Below are positions 32,252 to 41,246 of a stretch of DNA of 64,000 nucleotides, piece after piece. The number at the start of each line of letters is the position of its first letter. Within the stretch, counting starts at the first letter, position 1. The notes beneath the pieces were generated by a model, which was given only the letters and a program-made list of their open reading frames with translations, was not told where the DNA came from and did not search any database. The stretch covers positions 56,817-120,816 of the forward strand of contig NZ_BMTU01000019.1 of assembly GCF_014649835.1 (NCBI RefSeq), read 5' to 3'. The position numbers and the translations under genes are program-made. This stretch comes from Streptomyces pilosus. Lineage in GTDB: Bacteria; Actinomycetota; Actinomycetes; Streptomycetales; Streptomycetaceae.

Positions 32252-33622
32252 GTGGCCGCGCCCATTCAGCTGACACGGACGCACCGGGTTCTCATCGGCG
32301 TGGTCGTCTTCGGTGCCGTGATCATCGCCGGGATCGGCTTCGCCGGTTCGTACGCGGCGGTCCGTGAACTGGCCCTGCAGAAGGGCTTCGGGAACTTCAG
32401 CTACGTCTTCCCGATCGGCATCGACGCCGGTATCTGCGTCCTGCTGGCGCTGGACCTGCTGCTGACCTGGATCCGCATCCCCTTCCCGCTGCTGCGGCAG
32501 ACGGCGTGGCTGCTGACGGCGGCGACGATCGCGTTCAACGGCGCCGCGGCGTGGCCGGATCCGCTCGGTGTGGGCATGCACGGGGTGATCCCCATCCTGT
32601 TCGTCGTCTCGGTGGAGGCGGCGCGGCACGCGATCGGCCGGATCGCCGACATCACCGCCGACAAGCACATGGAGGGCGTCCGGCTGACCCGCTGGATGCT
32701 GTCGCCGGTGCCGACGTTCCTGCTGTGGCGGCGGATGAAGCTGTGGGAGCTGCGCTCCTACGAGCAGGTGATCAAGCTGGAGCAGGAGCGGCTGGTCTAC
32801 CAGGCCCGGCTGCGTTCCCGCTTCGGGCGTTCCTGGCGCCGCAAAGCCCCGGTCGAGTCCCTGATGCCGCTGCGGCTCGCCAAGTACGGCGTGCCCCTGG
32901 CCGAGACGGCCCCGGCGGGTCTGGCGGCGGCGGGCATCGAGCCCGCGCTGATCCCGCCGGCCCCGGAGGTGTCCGCCGTTTCCCGTGCGGAGGTCACCGC
33001 CGGCGGTCCCGTCGACGCCCCGGCCGCGGGCGGTCGTGCCGCGGGGACGGCGCAGGTGGGCGACGGGGGTGCCGGCCGGGCCGTGCAGGCGCTGGAGGGG
33101 GCGCCGTCCGGCGGGCAGGGCGCGGAGGTCCAGGGCCGTCACGGCGCCGGGGTGCCGGACGGGACCGCCCAGGACCAGAACCTGTGGCTGCACGCCCGCG
33201 ACCCCCGCACCGTCGAGTACCAGGGCGGCTACGACCCGACGTACGACCCGGACGAGGAGTACGCCCGCTGGTACGCGGAGCAGCAGCACGCCGAGCAGTA
33301 CCGGGACCAGTACCAGGAGGAGCCGCCGCTGCAGGAGCCCTCTCCGGAGGAGACCGGCAGCTTCCCCATCCCCGTCGTGCCCGGCGGCCGCACCCGCGAG
33401 CTCGGGGAGGGCGGCGGCACCCCCGCCGCCGACCCGGACGAGGAGGCGTACTACCAGGTGTTCCGCCAGTCGATAGACGGCAGCTACCCGACGCCCCGGG
33501 TCCTGGGCGACAACATCGAGGCGACCTACGGCACGACGCTGAGCCCGAGCGCCCTGAAGACGCTCGCCGAGCGTTTCCAGGCGCGTCACACGGCGGAGAT
33601 GGAAGAGGACCACATCGCCTAG
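32252..33622 (+). CDS. DUF2637 membrane protein with long acidic tail, 456 aa
   Basis: Four hydrophobic helices (about 11-36, 50-73, 80-102, 108-127) form the DUF2637 domain, related to the SpdB-like proteins of Streptomyces plasmids and conjugative elements. The cytoplasmic rest is long: a basic helix, then a Gly/Ala linker, repeats of Asp/Glu/Tyr/Gln (YDPTYDPDEEYARWYAEQQH) and a small C-terminal winged domain-like part (TPRVLGDNIEATYGTTLSPS). GTG 32252 follows GGGAGGGGAG, a strong SD. No other transfer genes are near. Confidence 0.85.
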   Translation: MAAPIQLTRTHRVLIGVVVFGAVIIAGIGFAGSYAAVRELALQKGFGNFSYVFPIGIDAGICVLLALDLLLTWIRIPFPLLRQTAWLLTAATIAFNGAAAWPDPLGVGMHGVIPILFVVSVEAARHAIGRIADITADKHMEGVRLTRWMLSPVPTFLLWRRMKLWELRSYEQVIKLEQERLVYQARLRSRFGRSWRRKAPVESLMPLRLAKYGVPLAETAPAGLAAAGIEPALIPPAPEVSAVSRAEVTAGGPVDAPAAGGRAAGTAQVGDGGAGRAVQALEGAPSGGQGAEVQGRHGAGVPDGTAQDQNLWLHARDPRTVEYQGGYDPTYDPDEEYARWYAEQQHAEQYRDQYQEEPPLQEPSPEETGSFPIPVVPGGRTRELGEGGGTPAADPDEEAYYQVFRQSIDGSYPTPRVLGDNIEATYGTTLSPSALKTLAERFQARHTAEMEEDHIA

Positions 33623-33638
33623 CGGCGGTCACGACGCG

Positions 33639-33681
33639 CGGAGGGGGCGTCCGGTGCCGTCGGCACCGGACGCCCCCTCCG
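33639..33681. terminator. 20-bp perfect hairpin
   Basis: A perfect 20-bp stem (left arm begins CGGAGGGGGCGTCC) with a 3-nt loop, between the convergent DUF2637 and lysS genes. Acts as bidirectional terminator. Confidence 0.85.
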
Positions 33682-33691
33682 TGGTCCTCGG

Positions 33692-35434
33692 CTACTCCCC
33701 GAGCAGGGCCCGCACCCGGTCCTGCCCCACCGCGAGCAGCAGCGTGGGCAGCCGGGGCCCGGTGTCCCGCCCGACCAGCAGGTGGTACAGCAGCGCGAAG
33801 AACGACCGCTGGGCGGTCTTGATCTCCGGCGGCAGTTCCTTGGGCGTGGCGTCGGCGGAGAAGCCCGCCTGGACCTTGGGCACGCCGTAGACGAGGTGGG
33901 TGAGCCCGTCCAGCGACCAGTTGTCGGCGAGTCCGTCGAGCAGCAGCCGCAGCGACTGCTGTCCCTGCTCGTCGAGCGACTTCAGCAGTTCCGCGTCGGG
34001 CTCGGCACGGACGATGGTGCGCTGGTCGGCGGGGACGTGGTGGTTGATCCACGCCTCGGCCCTGTCGTAGCGCGGCCGGGCCTCGTCCAGCGAGCCGAGC
34101 GGGTTCGACGGGTCGAGGTCGCTGAGGATGCGCAGCGCCTGGTCCTCGTGGCCGGCGGTGATGTCGGCCACCGAGGCGAGCGTGCGGTACGGCAGCGGCC
34201 GGGGGGTCCTCGGCAGTTCACCGCTCGCGGTGCGCACCGCGCGGGAGTGCGCGGCGGCGTCGGCGGGCAGGGCGCTGCCGTCGGCGACCTTGGCGTCGAG
34301 GCGGTCCCACTCGTCGTAGAGCCGCTGGATCTCCTGGTCGAAGGCGATCTTGAAGGACTGGTTGGGCCGGCGGCGGGCGTACAGCCAGCGCAGCAGCTGC
34401 GGCTCCATGATCTTCAGGGCGTCGCCCGGGGTGGGGACCCCGCCCTTCGAGGAGGACATCTTCGCCATGCCGCTGATGCCGACGAAGGCGTACATCGGCC
34501 CGATGGGCTGCTCGCCGCCGAAGATGCCGACGATCTGCCCGCCGACCTGGAACGAGGAGCCGGGGGACGAGTGGTCGACGCCGCTGGGCTCGAAGATCAC
34601 GCCCTCGTACGCCCACCGCATGGGCCAGTCGACCTTCCAGACCAGCTTGCCGCGGTTGAACTCGTTGAGCCGGACGGTCTCCGAGAAGCCGCACACCGTG
34701 CAGGCGTAGGTCAGCTCGGTGGAGTCGTCGTCGTAGGAGGTGACGGTGGTGAAGTCCTTCTCGCAGTTGCCGCAGTACGGCTTGTACGGGAAGTACCCGG
34801 CCGTGCCCGAGCTGCCGTCGTCCTCGGCGGCGGCGCCGGAGCCCTCGGCGGCCTCCAGCTCGGCCTCGTCGACGGGCTTCTGCTGCTGCTTCTTCGCCGG
34901 GGTCTTCTTGGTGCGGTACTGGGCGAGGATCGCGTCGATGTCACCGCGGTGCCTCATCGCGTGCAGGACCTGCTCGCGGTAGACGCCGGAGGTGTACTGC
35001 TCCGTCTGGCTGATGCCGTCGAACTCCACGCCCATCGCGGCCAGCGACTCGACCATGGCGGCCCGGAAGTGCTCGGCCCAGTTCGGGTGGGCGGAGCCGG
35101 CGGGGGCGGGGACGGAGGTCAGCGGCTTGCCGATGTGCTCGGACCACGACTCGTCGACCCCGGGGACACCGGCGGGGACCTTGCGGTACCGGTCGTAGTC
35201 GTCCCAGGAGATCAGGTGCCGGACCTGGTGGCCGCGGCGGCGGATCTCGTCGGCGACGAGGTGGGGGGTCATGACCTCGCGGAGGTTGCCCAGGTGGATC
35301 GGGCCGGAGGGGGAGAGTCCGGACGCGACGACAACAGGTTTGCCCGGGGCCCGACGCTCCGACTCCTCGATGACCTCATCCGCGAAACGGGAGACCCAGT
35401 CGGTGGTCTCGGTGCTCTGAGCCACGATCGGCAC
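33692..35434 (-). CDS. lysS: Lysyl-tRNA synthetase, class I, 580 aa
   Basis: Class I signature: SGLSPSGPIHLGNLREVMTP (HIGH-like) and KMSSSKGGVPTPGDAL (KMSKS-like). An inserted zinc domain with CGNCEKDF and CTVCGF lies between them. It charges tRNA-Lys; many bacteria use a class II enzyme instead, while Streptomyces often has this one. Start GTG 35434 reads MPIVAQSTETTDW; GTG 35425 has better SD spacing from AAGGA. Transcribed divergently from argS, so both synthetases share one intergenic region. Confidence 0.95.
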   Translation of the reverse strand: MPIVAQSTETTDWVSRFADEVIEESERRAPGKPVVVASGLSPSGPIHLGNLREVMTPHLVADEIRRRGHQVRHLISWDDYDRYRKVPAGVPGVDESWSEHIGKPLTSVPAPAGSAHPNWAEHFRAAMVESLAAMGVEFDGISQTEQYTSGVYREQVLHAMRHRGDIDAILAQYRTKKTPAKKQQQKPVDEAELEAAEGSGAAAEDDGSSGTAGYFPYKPYCGNCEKDFTTVTSYDDDSTELTYACTVCGFSETVRLNEFNRGKLVWKVDWPMRWAYEGVIFEPSGVDHSSPGSSFQVGGQIVGIFGGEQPIGPMYAFVGISGMAKMSSSKGGVPTPGDALKIMEPQLLRWLYARRRPNQSFKIAFDQEIQRLYDEWDRLDAKVADGSALPADAAAHSRAVRTASGELPRTPRPLPYRTLASVADITAGHEDQALRILSDLDPSNPLGSLDEARPRYDRAEAWINHHVPADQRTIVRAEPDAELLKSLDEQGQQSLRLLLDGLADNWSLDGLTHLVYGVPKVQAGFSADATPKELPPEIKTAQRSFFALLYHLLVGRDTGPRLPTLLLAVGQDRVRALLGE

Positions 35435-35679
35435 GTCCTTCTTTCTGCTGGAGCAGCCGGTACGGTCGCACGGCTGACCGCTCCATTCTCCCAGCATCGG
35501 CGGCGACGGCGAAAACGCCTTTTCACCGGCTCGCGCGGGGGTGCGGGCCGTGCCGGTGCGTGCCCCACCGCTCCTTGACCGGCGGCGCCCGGCGCTCCGC
35601 GGCCGAGAAAACCGCTTTACCCCGCATGGGATACTGACCGTGTCTATCTGCACCCACGAGGAGAACGGCACCCACTCCT

Positions 35680-37428
35680 ATGGCCTCGGTCACACCGCTC
35701 ACCGATCTCGTCAACCAGCAGCTCGCATCCGCCCTCTCGGTCACCCAGCCGGAGGCGGACCCGCTGCTGCGACGAAGCGACCGGGCGGACTTCCAGGCCA
35801 ACGGCATCCTCGCACTGGCCAAGCAGGCGAAGGCGAACCCGCGGGAGCTGGCCGCCGAGGTCGTGGCACGCATCACGACCGGTGACCTGATCAAGGACGT
35901 CGAGGTCTCCGGCCCCGGCTTCCTCAACATCACCGTCGCCGACCGGGCGATCACCGGGAACCTCGCCGCGCGGCACGCGGACGGCGAGCGCCTCGGCGTG
36001 CCGCTGAAGGCGGACGCGGGCGTCACGGTCGTCGACTACGCCCAGCCGAACGTGGCGAAGGAGATGCACGTCGGCCACCTGCGGTCGGCGGTCATCGGCG
36101 ACGCGCTGCGCGCCATGCTCGACTTCACCGGCGAGAAGACGATCGGCCGGCACCACATCGGCGACTGGGGCACCCAGTTCGGCATGCTCATCCAGTACCT
36201 GTTCGAGCACCCGGGCGAGCTGGCCCCGGCGGCCGAGGTCGACGGCGAGCAGGCCATGAGCAACCTGAACCGCGTCTACAAGGCCTCGCGGGCGCTCTTC
36301 GACGCGGACGAGGAGTTCAAGGAGCGGGCCCGGAAGCGGGTGGTCGCCCTGCAGTCCGGCGACAAGGAGACGCTCGAACTGTGGCAGCAGTTCGTGGACG
36401 AGTCGAAGGTGTACTTCTACTCGGTCTTCGAGAAGCTCGACATGGAGATCCGCGACGAGGAGATCGTCGGGGAGTCCGCGTACAACGAGGGCATGCCCGA
36501 GACGGCCCGGCTTCTGGAGGAGTCGGGTGTCGCGGTGCGTTCCGAGGGCGCGCTGGTGGTCTTCTTCGACGAGATCCGCGGCAAGGACGACCAGCCGGTC
36601 CCGCTGATCGTGCAGAAGGCCGACGGCGGCTTCGGCTACGCGGCCTCCGACCTGACGGCGATCCGCAACCGCGTCGTCGACCTGCACGCGACGACGCTGC
36701 TGTACGTCGTCGACGTGCGCCAGTCGCTGCACTTCCGGATGGTCTTCGAGACGGCCCGCCGGGCGGGCTGGCTGAACGACGACGTCACCGCGCACAACAT
36801 GGGCTACGGCACGGTGCTCGGCGCGGACGGCAAGCCGTTCAAGACGCGTGAGGGCGAGACCGTGCGCCTGGAGGACCTGCTGGACGAGGCGGTGCAGCGG
36901 GCCGCGGAGGTCGTGCGGGAGAAGGCCCGGGACCTCACCGAGGACGAGATCCGGGAGCGGGCCGAGCAGGTCGGCATCGGAGCCGTGAAGTACGCGGACC
37001 TGTCGACCTCGCCGAACCGCGACTACAAGTTCGACCTGGACCAGATGGTCTCGCTCAACGGCGACACCAGCGTGTACCTCCAGTACGCCTACGCCCGTAT
37101 CCAGTCCATCCTCCGCAAGGCCGGCGAGGTCCGCCCCGCCGCCCACCCGGAGCTGGAGCTGCACGGGGCGGAGCGCGCGCTGGGCCTGCACCTGGACGCG
37201 TTCGGGGACACGGTCTTCGAGGCGTCCGCGGAGTACGCGCCGCACAAGCTGGCCGCCTACCTGTACCAGTTGGCGTCGCTGTACACGTCGTTCTACGACA
37301 AGTGCCCGGTGCTGAAGGCCGATTCGCCGGAGCAGGTGGAGAACCGCCTCTTCCTGTGCGACCTGACGGCCCGCACGCTGCACCGGGGCATGGCGCTGCT
37401 GGGCATCCGCACGCCCGAGCGGCTCTGA
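35680..37428 (+). CDS. argS: Arginyl-tRNA synthetase, 582 aa
   Basis: HIGH motif HVGH within DYAQPNVAKEMHVGHLRSAV, preceded by the Arg-specific N-terminal domain. The usual KMSKS is relaxed (LGADGKPFKTREGETVRLED), as in many ArgRS. The C-terminal DALR anticodon-binding domain begins near residue 465 (YLQYAYARIQSILRKAG). ATG 35680 begins MASVTPLTDLVNQQL. SD is GAGGAGAACGG at an unusually long distance. Confidence 0.96.
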   Translation: MASVTPLTDLVNQQLASALSVTQPEADPLLRRSDRADFQANGILALAKQAKANPRELAAEVVARITTGDLIKDVEVSGPGFLNITVADRAITGNLAARHADGERLGVPLKADAGVTVVDYAQPNVAKEMHVGHLRSAVIGDALRAMLDFTGEKTIGRHHIGDWGTQFGMLIQYLFEHPGELAPAAEVDGEQAMSNLNRVYKASRALFDADEEFKERARKRVVALQSGDKETLELWQQFVDESKVYFYSVFEKLDMEIRDEEIVGESAYNEGMPETARLLEESGVAVRSEGALVVFFDEIRGKDDQPVPLIVQKADGGFGYAASDLTAIRNRVVDLHATTLLYVVDVRQSLHFRMVFETARRAGWLNDDVTAHNMGYGTVLGADGKPFKTREGETVRLEDLLDEAVQRAAEVVREKARDLTEDEIRERAEQVGIGAVKYADLSTSPNRDYKFDLDQMVSLNGDTSVYLQYAYARIQSILRKAGEVRPAAHPELELHGAERALGLHLDAFGDTVFEASAEYAPHKLAAYLYQLASLYTSFYDKCPVLKADSPEQVENRLFLCDLTARTLHRGMALLGIRTPERL

Positions 37429-37446
37429 GACCCGCTCACCGGAACA

Positions 37447-37491
37447 CGGCGCGCGGCCCGCGCTCCCCCCGGGGGAGTGCGGGCCGCGCCG
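37447..37491 (+). terminator. Hairpin after argS
   Basis: Imperfect stem of about 20 bp (GCGGCCCGC...GCGGGCCGC, CTCCCCC...GGGGGAG), between convergent genes. Confidence 0.7.
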
Positions 37492-37499
37492 TCCGGGGG

Positions 37500-38444
37500 T
37501 CAGGCGTAGTAGTGGATCGTGCCGCGCAGGGCGGGCTCGGCGCCCTCGCAGTGCTGGACGAACGTGGCGGCGAGTGCCGTGACGGTGTCGTCGTCGTCCC
37601 GGGCGAGCTTGGTGATCGTGAAGCTGCCCGTGACGGTGTTGCAGCCGAAGCCGGAGGCGCTGAGGAGTCCGACACCGGGTCCCGTGCTCTCCGCCGCCCG
37701 GTAGGTGCGGCCGGCCTCCAGCCGTTCCCCGGTGGGCGGCGCCAGCAGGACCGACCAGCGCTCCCGCTTGCCCTCGGCGCGGAAGGACACTCCGCCCACG
37801 CCCCAGCCGTCCAGCGAGAACAGGCTGCTCGCGCCGGTGTGGGTCAGGGTGCGCCCCTGTCCGGCGTAGTCCCCCGGCTCGCTGCGGTAGGTGTAAGACA
37901 GCGGGTACGCGCGGTACTTGACGACGCCCGTGAGGGCGGGGGCGTCCGCGGTGTCGCAGCGCTGGGTGTAGGTGGCGTCGAGCACGGTGACGGCACCGGA
38001 GGCGTCCGCCTCGATCTGGTGGATCGTGAACCGGCCGTGGACGATGTTGCAGCCGCGGGACTGTCCGCTGACGTCGAGCCCGGGGGCGCGGCCGGTCCGG
38101 GACGACGCCCGCTCGGCGTCGCGGTAGACGCCGGGGTGCAGCTTCTCACCGGCGGGGGCGGCGAGTTCGACCTCCCACCATTCGGTGTCGCTCTCCGCCC
38201 GTAGGCGCACCCCTTCGAGGGCGCCGTCGACGGTGATGCGTGCCGTCGACGGTGTGTGGGCGACGCTGCCGCCCTGGCCGATCCAGTCACCCGCCTCGCT
38301 GGTGTGGCGGTAGCTGGTGACGGCTCTGGGCGTGCCGTCGGCGGCGGTGGCGGGCTGGACCAGGCCCGTGGTGAGTCCGAGTGCGACGGTCAGGCTCGTC
38401 AGGGCGCCGAGCAGGCCGCGTCGCCATCCGGTGCGGGTACGCAC
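37500..38444 (-). CDS. Secreted protein of two internal repeats, 314 aa
   Basis: Signal peptide at 1-35 (LTTGLVQPATAADG, cleaved after ATA). The mature protein is two copies of a ~130-residue unit: repeat 1 from TSYRHTSEAGDWIGQGGSVA, repeat 2 from LSYTYRSEPGDYAGQGRTLT. Each has ERL/EKLHPGVYR or ERLEAGRTYR, a GCNIVHG or GCNTVTG motif, and a late Cys (TQRCD, VQHCEG), so each repeat has its own likely disulfide. GTG 38444 has AAGGGGAGG before it. No known family recognised; probably an envelope or exported protein. Confidence 0.8.
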   Translation of the reverse strand: MRTRTGWRRGLLGALTSLTVALGLTTGLVQPATAADGTPRAVTSYRHTSEAGDWIGQGGSVAHTPSTARITVDGALEGVRLRAESDTEWWEVELAAPAGEKLHPGVYRDAERASSRTGRAPGLDVSGQSRGCNIVHGRFTIHQIEADASGAVTVLDATYTQRCDTADAPALTGVVKYRAYPLSYTYRSEPGDYAGQGRTLTHTGASSLFSLDGWGVGGVSFRAEGKRERWSVLLAPPTGERLEAGRTYRAAESTGPGVGLLSASGFGCNTVTGSFTITKLARDDDDTVTALAATFVQHCEGAEPALRGTIHYYA

Positions 38445-38628
38445 GGATGCCTCCCCTTGATAGGCCGGGCGTCCGACCGACGCCCGGACGGGTGTCACCT
38501 GTGACAGGCCACACCTGTCCCACGCGCCTTCACACAAACCGCTGGAATCGCACATTCCTCAACGTGTCGACGGCGGGTCCTCCCGCGGGGTCGATCCGGC
38601 GACGGCCGCCACCCGGCTACCCGGCCGG

Positions 38629-40287
38629 CTACCCGGCCTGGTCGCCGGCCGCGGTCGTGCCCTCCGGCACCCACTCCTCGCCGCCGAGCGGGAACTCGTA
38701 CGCCGGGCGCCCGTTGTTGCCGCTGGTGCGGAAGGGCCGGCCCTTGTCGTCCACGGTGAGGGTGCCGCTGCGGGAGCCGCTGGACCACTTCAGCTCCAGG
38801 TACCAGCTCACGTCGTAGGCGGAGGCGTCGGCGGTGACGTAGTAGACCTCGGGGTCCGACTCGCTCACCGAGAACGGGAAGTCCCGCTGCCCGGACTCCG
38901 GGGTCACCACCGGGCGTGCGGCGTCGAGGGCGACGGTGAAGGACCGCGTGGGCACGGCGCCGCCGCAGCCCACGCCGGGGTAGCCCATCGCGAAGTCGTT
39001 CCAGGCGAGCGGCGACCGCTTGCCCGCCACCCGCACGCTGAGCCCCTCGACGACCACCGTCTCGTCACCGGTCCCCTGGACCGTGAGCCGCAGGAACTGC
39101 TCCTCCGAGGAGACCGCCCCGAACGAACTGACCCACGCCGTCGCGTCCGACTCCTCCGGCGGCGGTCTCACCTCGCTCGCCGGCCTGTTGATCAGATACC
39201 GCTGCGAGCAGGGGTCCTGCCAGGCGTACGGCTCGGTCCGCACGGTCAGCGGCACGGCGGCCCCGGCGCCCTCACCCGCCGGGGCGGTGGAGGCCGTGGC
39301 CGGGGTGCGGGGCGACTCCTCGGCCTTGGCGGAGGGGGACGCCGAGGAGGACGCGGAAGCGGAGACGGAGGCGGAGGCGGAGGGTGACGCGGCCGCGCCC
39401 CCGGTCCTGCCCGCCCCGGCGGCGCCGGGGACCGTGGCTGCCGCCGGGCCCTTCCGGTCGCCACCGCTCCCGTCGTCACCGCCCGGCAGACCCAGGGCGA
39501 GGGCGACCCCGCCCACCACGGCGGCCACGGCGATCCCCGCGAGGACGGCGGTGCGGGTGCGGGTACGGCGGGGGCGGGTACGGACCTCACCGGGACGGGT
39601 GACGTCGGGGGCCTCGGGCTGCGGGGCCCGCGCCGCTGGGGTTCCCGCCGCCGGGGTCCGCGCCGGGGTCCGCGCCGCCGGGAGCTCCGGCGTCGGAGTC
39701 TCCGCCGCCGGGACCCGCACCGTCGAGGGCTCCGCCGCCGGGGCCTCCGCCCCCGGGATCCGCTCGGCCGGAGTCTCTGCCTCCCGGGCCTCCGCTCCCG
39801 CCTCCCGGGTGTCCGCCTCCAGGCCCGTGGGCCGGTCTGCGGGCCCGCTCGTGGGCCGGTCTGCGAACCCGCTCGTGGGCCGGGCCGCCGTCGGCCGTCC
39901 AGCCGCCGGCCGGCTGTCGGGGTCCTGCGCCCGGCGCATCGTGTCCGTCGCCGGCTCGCCGGGGCTCGCCGGCTCCCCGACGGGTGCCGACGGGGTCACG
40001 GGCGCCGCTCCCCCGGTGACCGGTGTCCCCTTCTTCCCCCGCACCGCGTCCGCGAGCACCCACCGCCGGTGCAGCTCGACCAGTTCCCCGGGGCCCGCCT
40101 TGCACAGCCGGGCCAGCCGTTCCACCGGCGCGTAGTCCGTCGGCACCGCGTCTCCGTTGCAGTACCGGTGCAGCGTCGACGTACTCATGTGGAGCCGTTT
40201 GGCGAGCACTCCGTAGCTGAGCCCCGACCGCTCCTTCAACTGCCGCAGCAGCGCCGCGAACTCCGCCGCAGGCATGTCCTCCGACAC
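38629..40287 (-). CDS. XRE-HTH single-pass membrane protein, 552 aa
   Basis: A cytoplasmic XRE HTH at residues 5-65 (FAALLRQLKERSGLSYGVLA, KRLHMSTSTLHRYCNGDAVP) is followed by about 190 residues of Ala/Pro/Glu-rich linker with repeats of DRPTSG type. A membrane helix (about 253-277: AVLAGIAVAAVVGGVALALG) leads to a Ser/Ala linker and an extracellular domain of about 200 residues with three Cys (DPCSQRYLINRPASEV, GVGCGGAVPT). GTG 40287 has GGAAGGAGAGACG upstream. Topology is RodZ-like: HTH inside, domain outside; function inferred only. Confidence 0.8.
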   Translation of the reverse strand: MSEDMPAAEFAALLRQLKERSGLSYGVLAKRLHMSTSTLHRYCNGDAVPTDYAPVERLARLCKAGPGELVELHRRWVLADAVRGKKGTPVTGGAAPVTPSAPVGEPASPGEPATDTMRRAQDPDSRPAAGRPTAARPTSGFADRPTSGPADRPTGLEADTREAGAEAREAETPAERIPGAEAPAAEPSTVRVPAAETPTPELPAARTPARTPAAGTPAARAPQPEAPDVTRPGEVRTRPRRTRTRTAVLAGIAVAAVVGGVALALGLPGGDDGSGGDRKGPAAATVPGAAGAGRTGGAAASPSASASVSASASSSASPSAKAEESPRTPATASTAPAGEGAGAAVPLTVRTEPYAWQDPCSQRYLINRPASEVRPPPEESDATAWVSSFGAVSSEEQFLRLTVQGTGDETVVVEGLSVRVAGKRSPLAWNDFAMGYPGVGCGGAVPTRSFTVALDAARPVVTPESGQRDFPFSVSESDPEVYYVTADASAYDVSWYLELKWSSGSRSGTLTVDDKGRPFRTSGNNGRPAYEFPLGGEEWVPEGTTAAGDQAG

Positions 40288-40499
40288 CGTCTCTCCTTCC
40301 CCCGCGTCCCATTCCACCGTTCCAGGGGACGGTCGTTTCCCCAGGTCACAGCGGTGTGGGCGTTCCAGCGTCCCGGATCCCCCGCCGGATGTGGCGGCCG
40401 GGACGGATCTCCCCGCAAACTCTGGTCATCCAAGCACGCCGCTCCCGGCATCCGGTCGAGCGGTACCGCCAACCCCTCACCGAAGACAAGGAATTCGCC

Positions 40500-41246
40500 A
40501 TGCGCAGCTCCCGCCTCCGTCTGCTCGCCGCCGCCGGAATCACCCTCGCCACCCTGTCCCTGACGGCCTGCCAGGACGGCACCGGCACCGGGGACGAGGG
40601 CGCGTCCGCGCCGAACGCGACGGCGACCGCGGACACGCCCACGGCCCCGTCCTCGAAGCCCGCCACGGACGGCGCCCCGTCCAACGGCCCCTCCCAGGCC
40701 GGCGGAGGCACGGGCGGCGACAAGGGCTCGGGCAACGGCTCGGGTTCCGGCTCCGGCTCCGGCTCCGGCAAGGAGAAGGGCGCAGGCCAGGGGAAGGGCT
40801 CCGACGACGGCCCCCGGCCCTTCGCCGCCTGCAACGGCTCCAACACCACCGTCACCGTCCAGCCGGTCCCCCGCCCCGTCAACCACATGCTGATCACGGT
40901 CAAGAACACCGGATCCAAGCTCTGCGACCTCACCTACTACCCGGTGCTCCGCTTCGACGAGATGCAGTGGGTGCCGCAGCCGGTCGAGGAGAGCAAGCCG
41001 CAGGCCGTGGTGAGTCTCAACCCGGGTGAGTCCGCCTACGCGGGTGTCCTGCTGTCGGCCGCCGACGGCAGCGGCGACGGCGGCACCACCGGCCACAGGC
41101 TCGCCGTCGGCTTCCAGGGCCGCACCCCGAACAGCGACGGCGGCCCGTCCGCGATCCCGTCGCTGCCGGCCAAGGGCGTGTACTACGACAGCACGCTGGC
41201 GGTGACGTACTGGCAGCGGTCGATGGACGACGCCCTCACCTACTGA
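40500..41246 (+). CDS. DUF4232 lipoprotein, 248 aa
   Basis: Lipobox LTAC (Cys24); Ala/Thr linker with a Gly-Ser repeat (GSGSGSGSGSGSG). The DUF4232 domain covers about 108-248: FAACNGSNTTVTVQPV, HMLITVKNTGSKLCDLTYYP, QAVVSLNPGESAYAGVLLSA. Two Cys at 111 and 137 can form a disulfide. The stop overlaps the hemB stop on the other strand by 7 nt. ATG 40500 is preceded by AAGGAATTCGCC. Divergent from the XRE-membrane gene. Role unknown, cell surface. Confidence 0.85.
   Translation: MRSSRLRLLAAAGITLATLSLTACQDGTGTGDEGASAPNATATADTPTAPSSKPATDGAPSNGPSQAGGGTGGDKGSGNGSGSGSGSGSGKEKGAGQGKGSDDGPRPFAACNGSNTTVTVQPVPRPVNHMLITVKNTGSKLCDLTYYPVLRFDEMQWVPQPVEESKPQAVVSLNPGESAYAGVLLSAADGSGDGGTTGHRLAVGFQGRTPNSDGGPSAIPSLPAKGVYYDSTLAVTYWQRSMDDALTY

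Noticed and set aside
35435..35679. T-box or other riboswitch between lysS and argS
   Set aside because: No T-box consensus, specifier loop or terminator/antiterminator pair could be recognised.
40730..40790. Short repeats resembling a minisatellite or CRISPR-like array
   Set aside because: They encode the Gly-Ser linker of the DUF4232 lipoprotein; no spacers or repeat palindromes. No CRISPR array is seen in the window.
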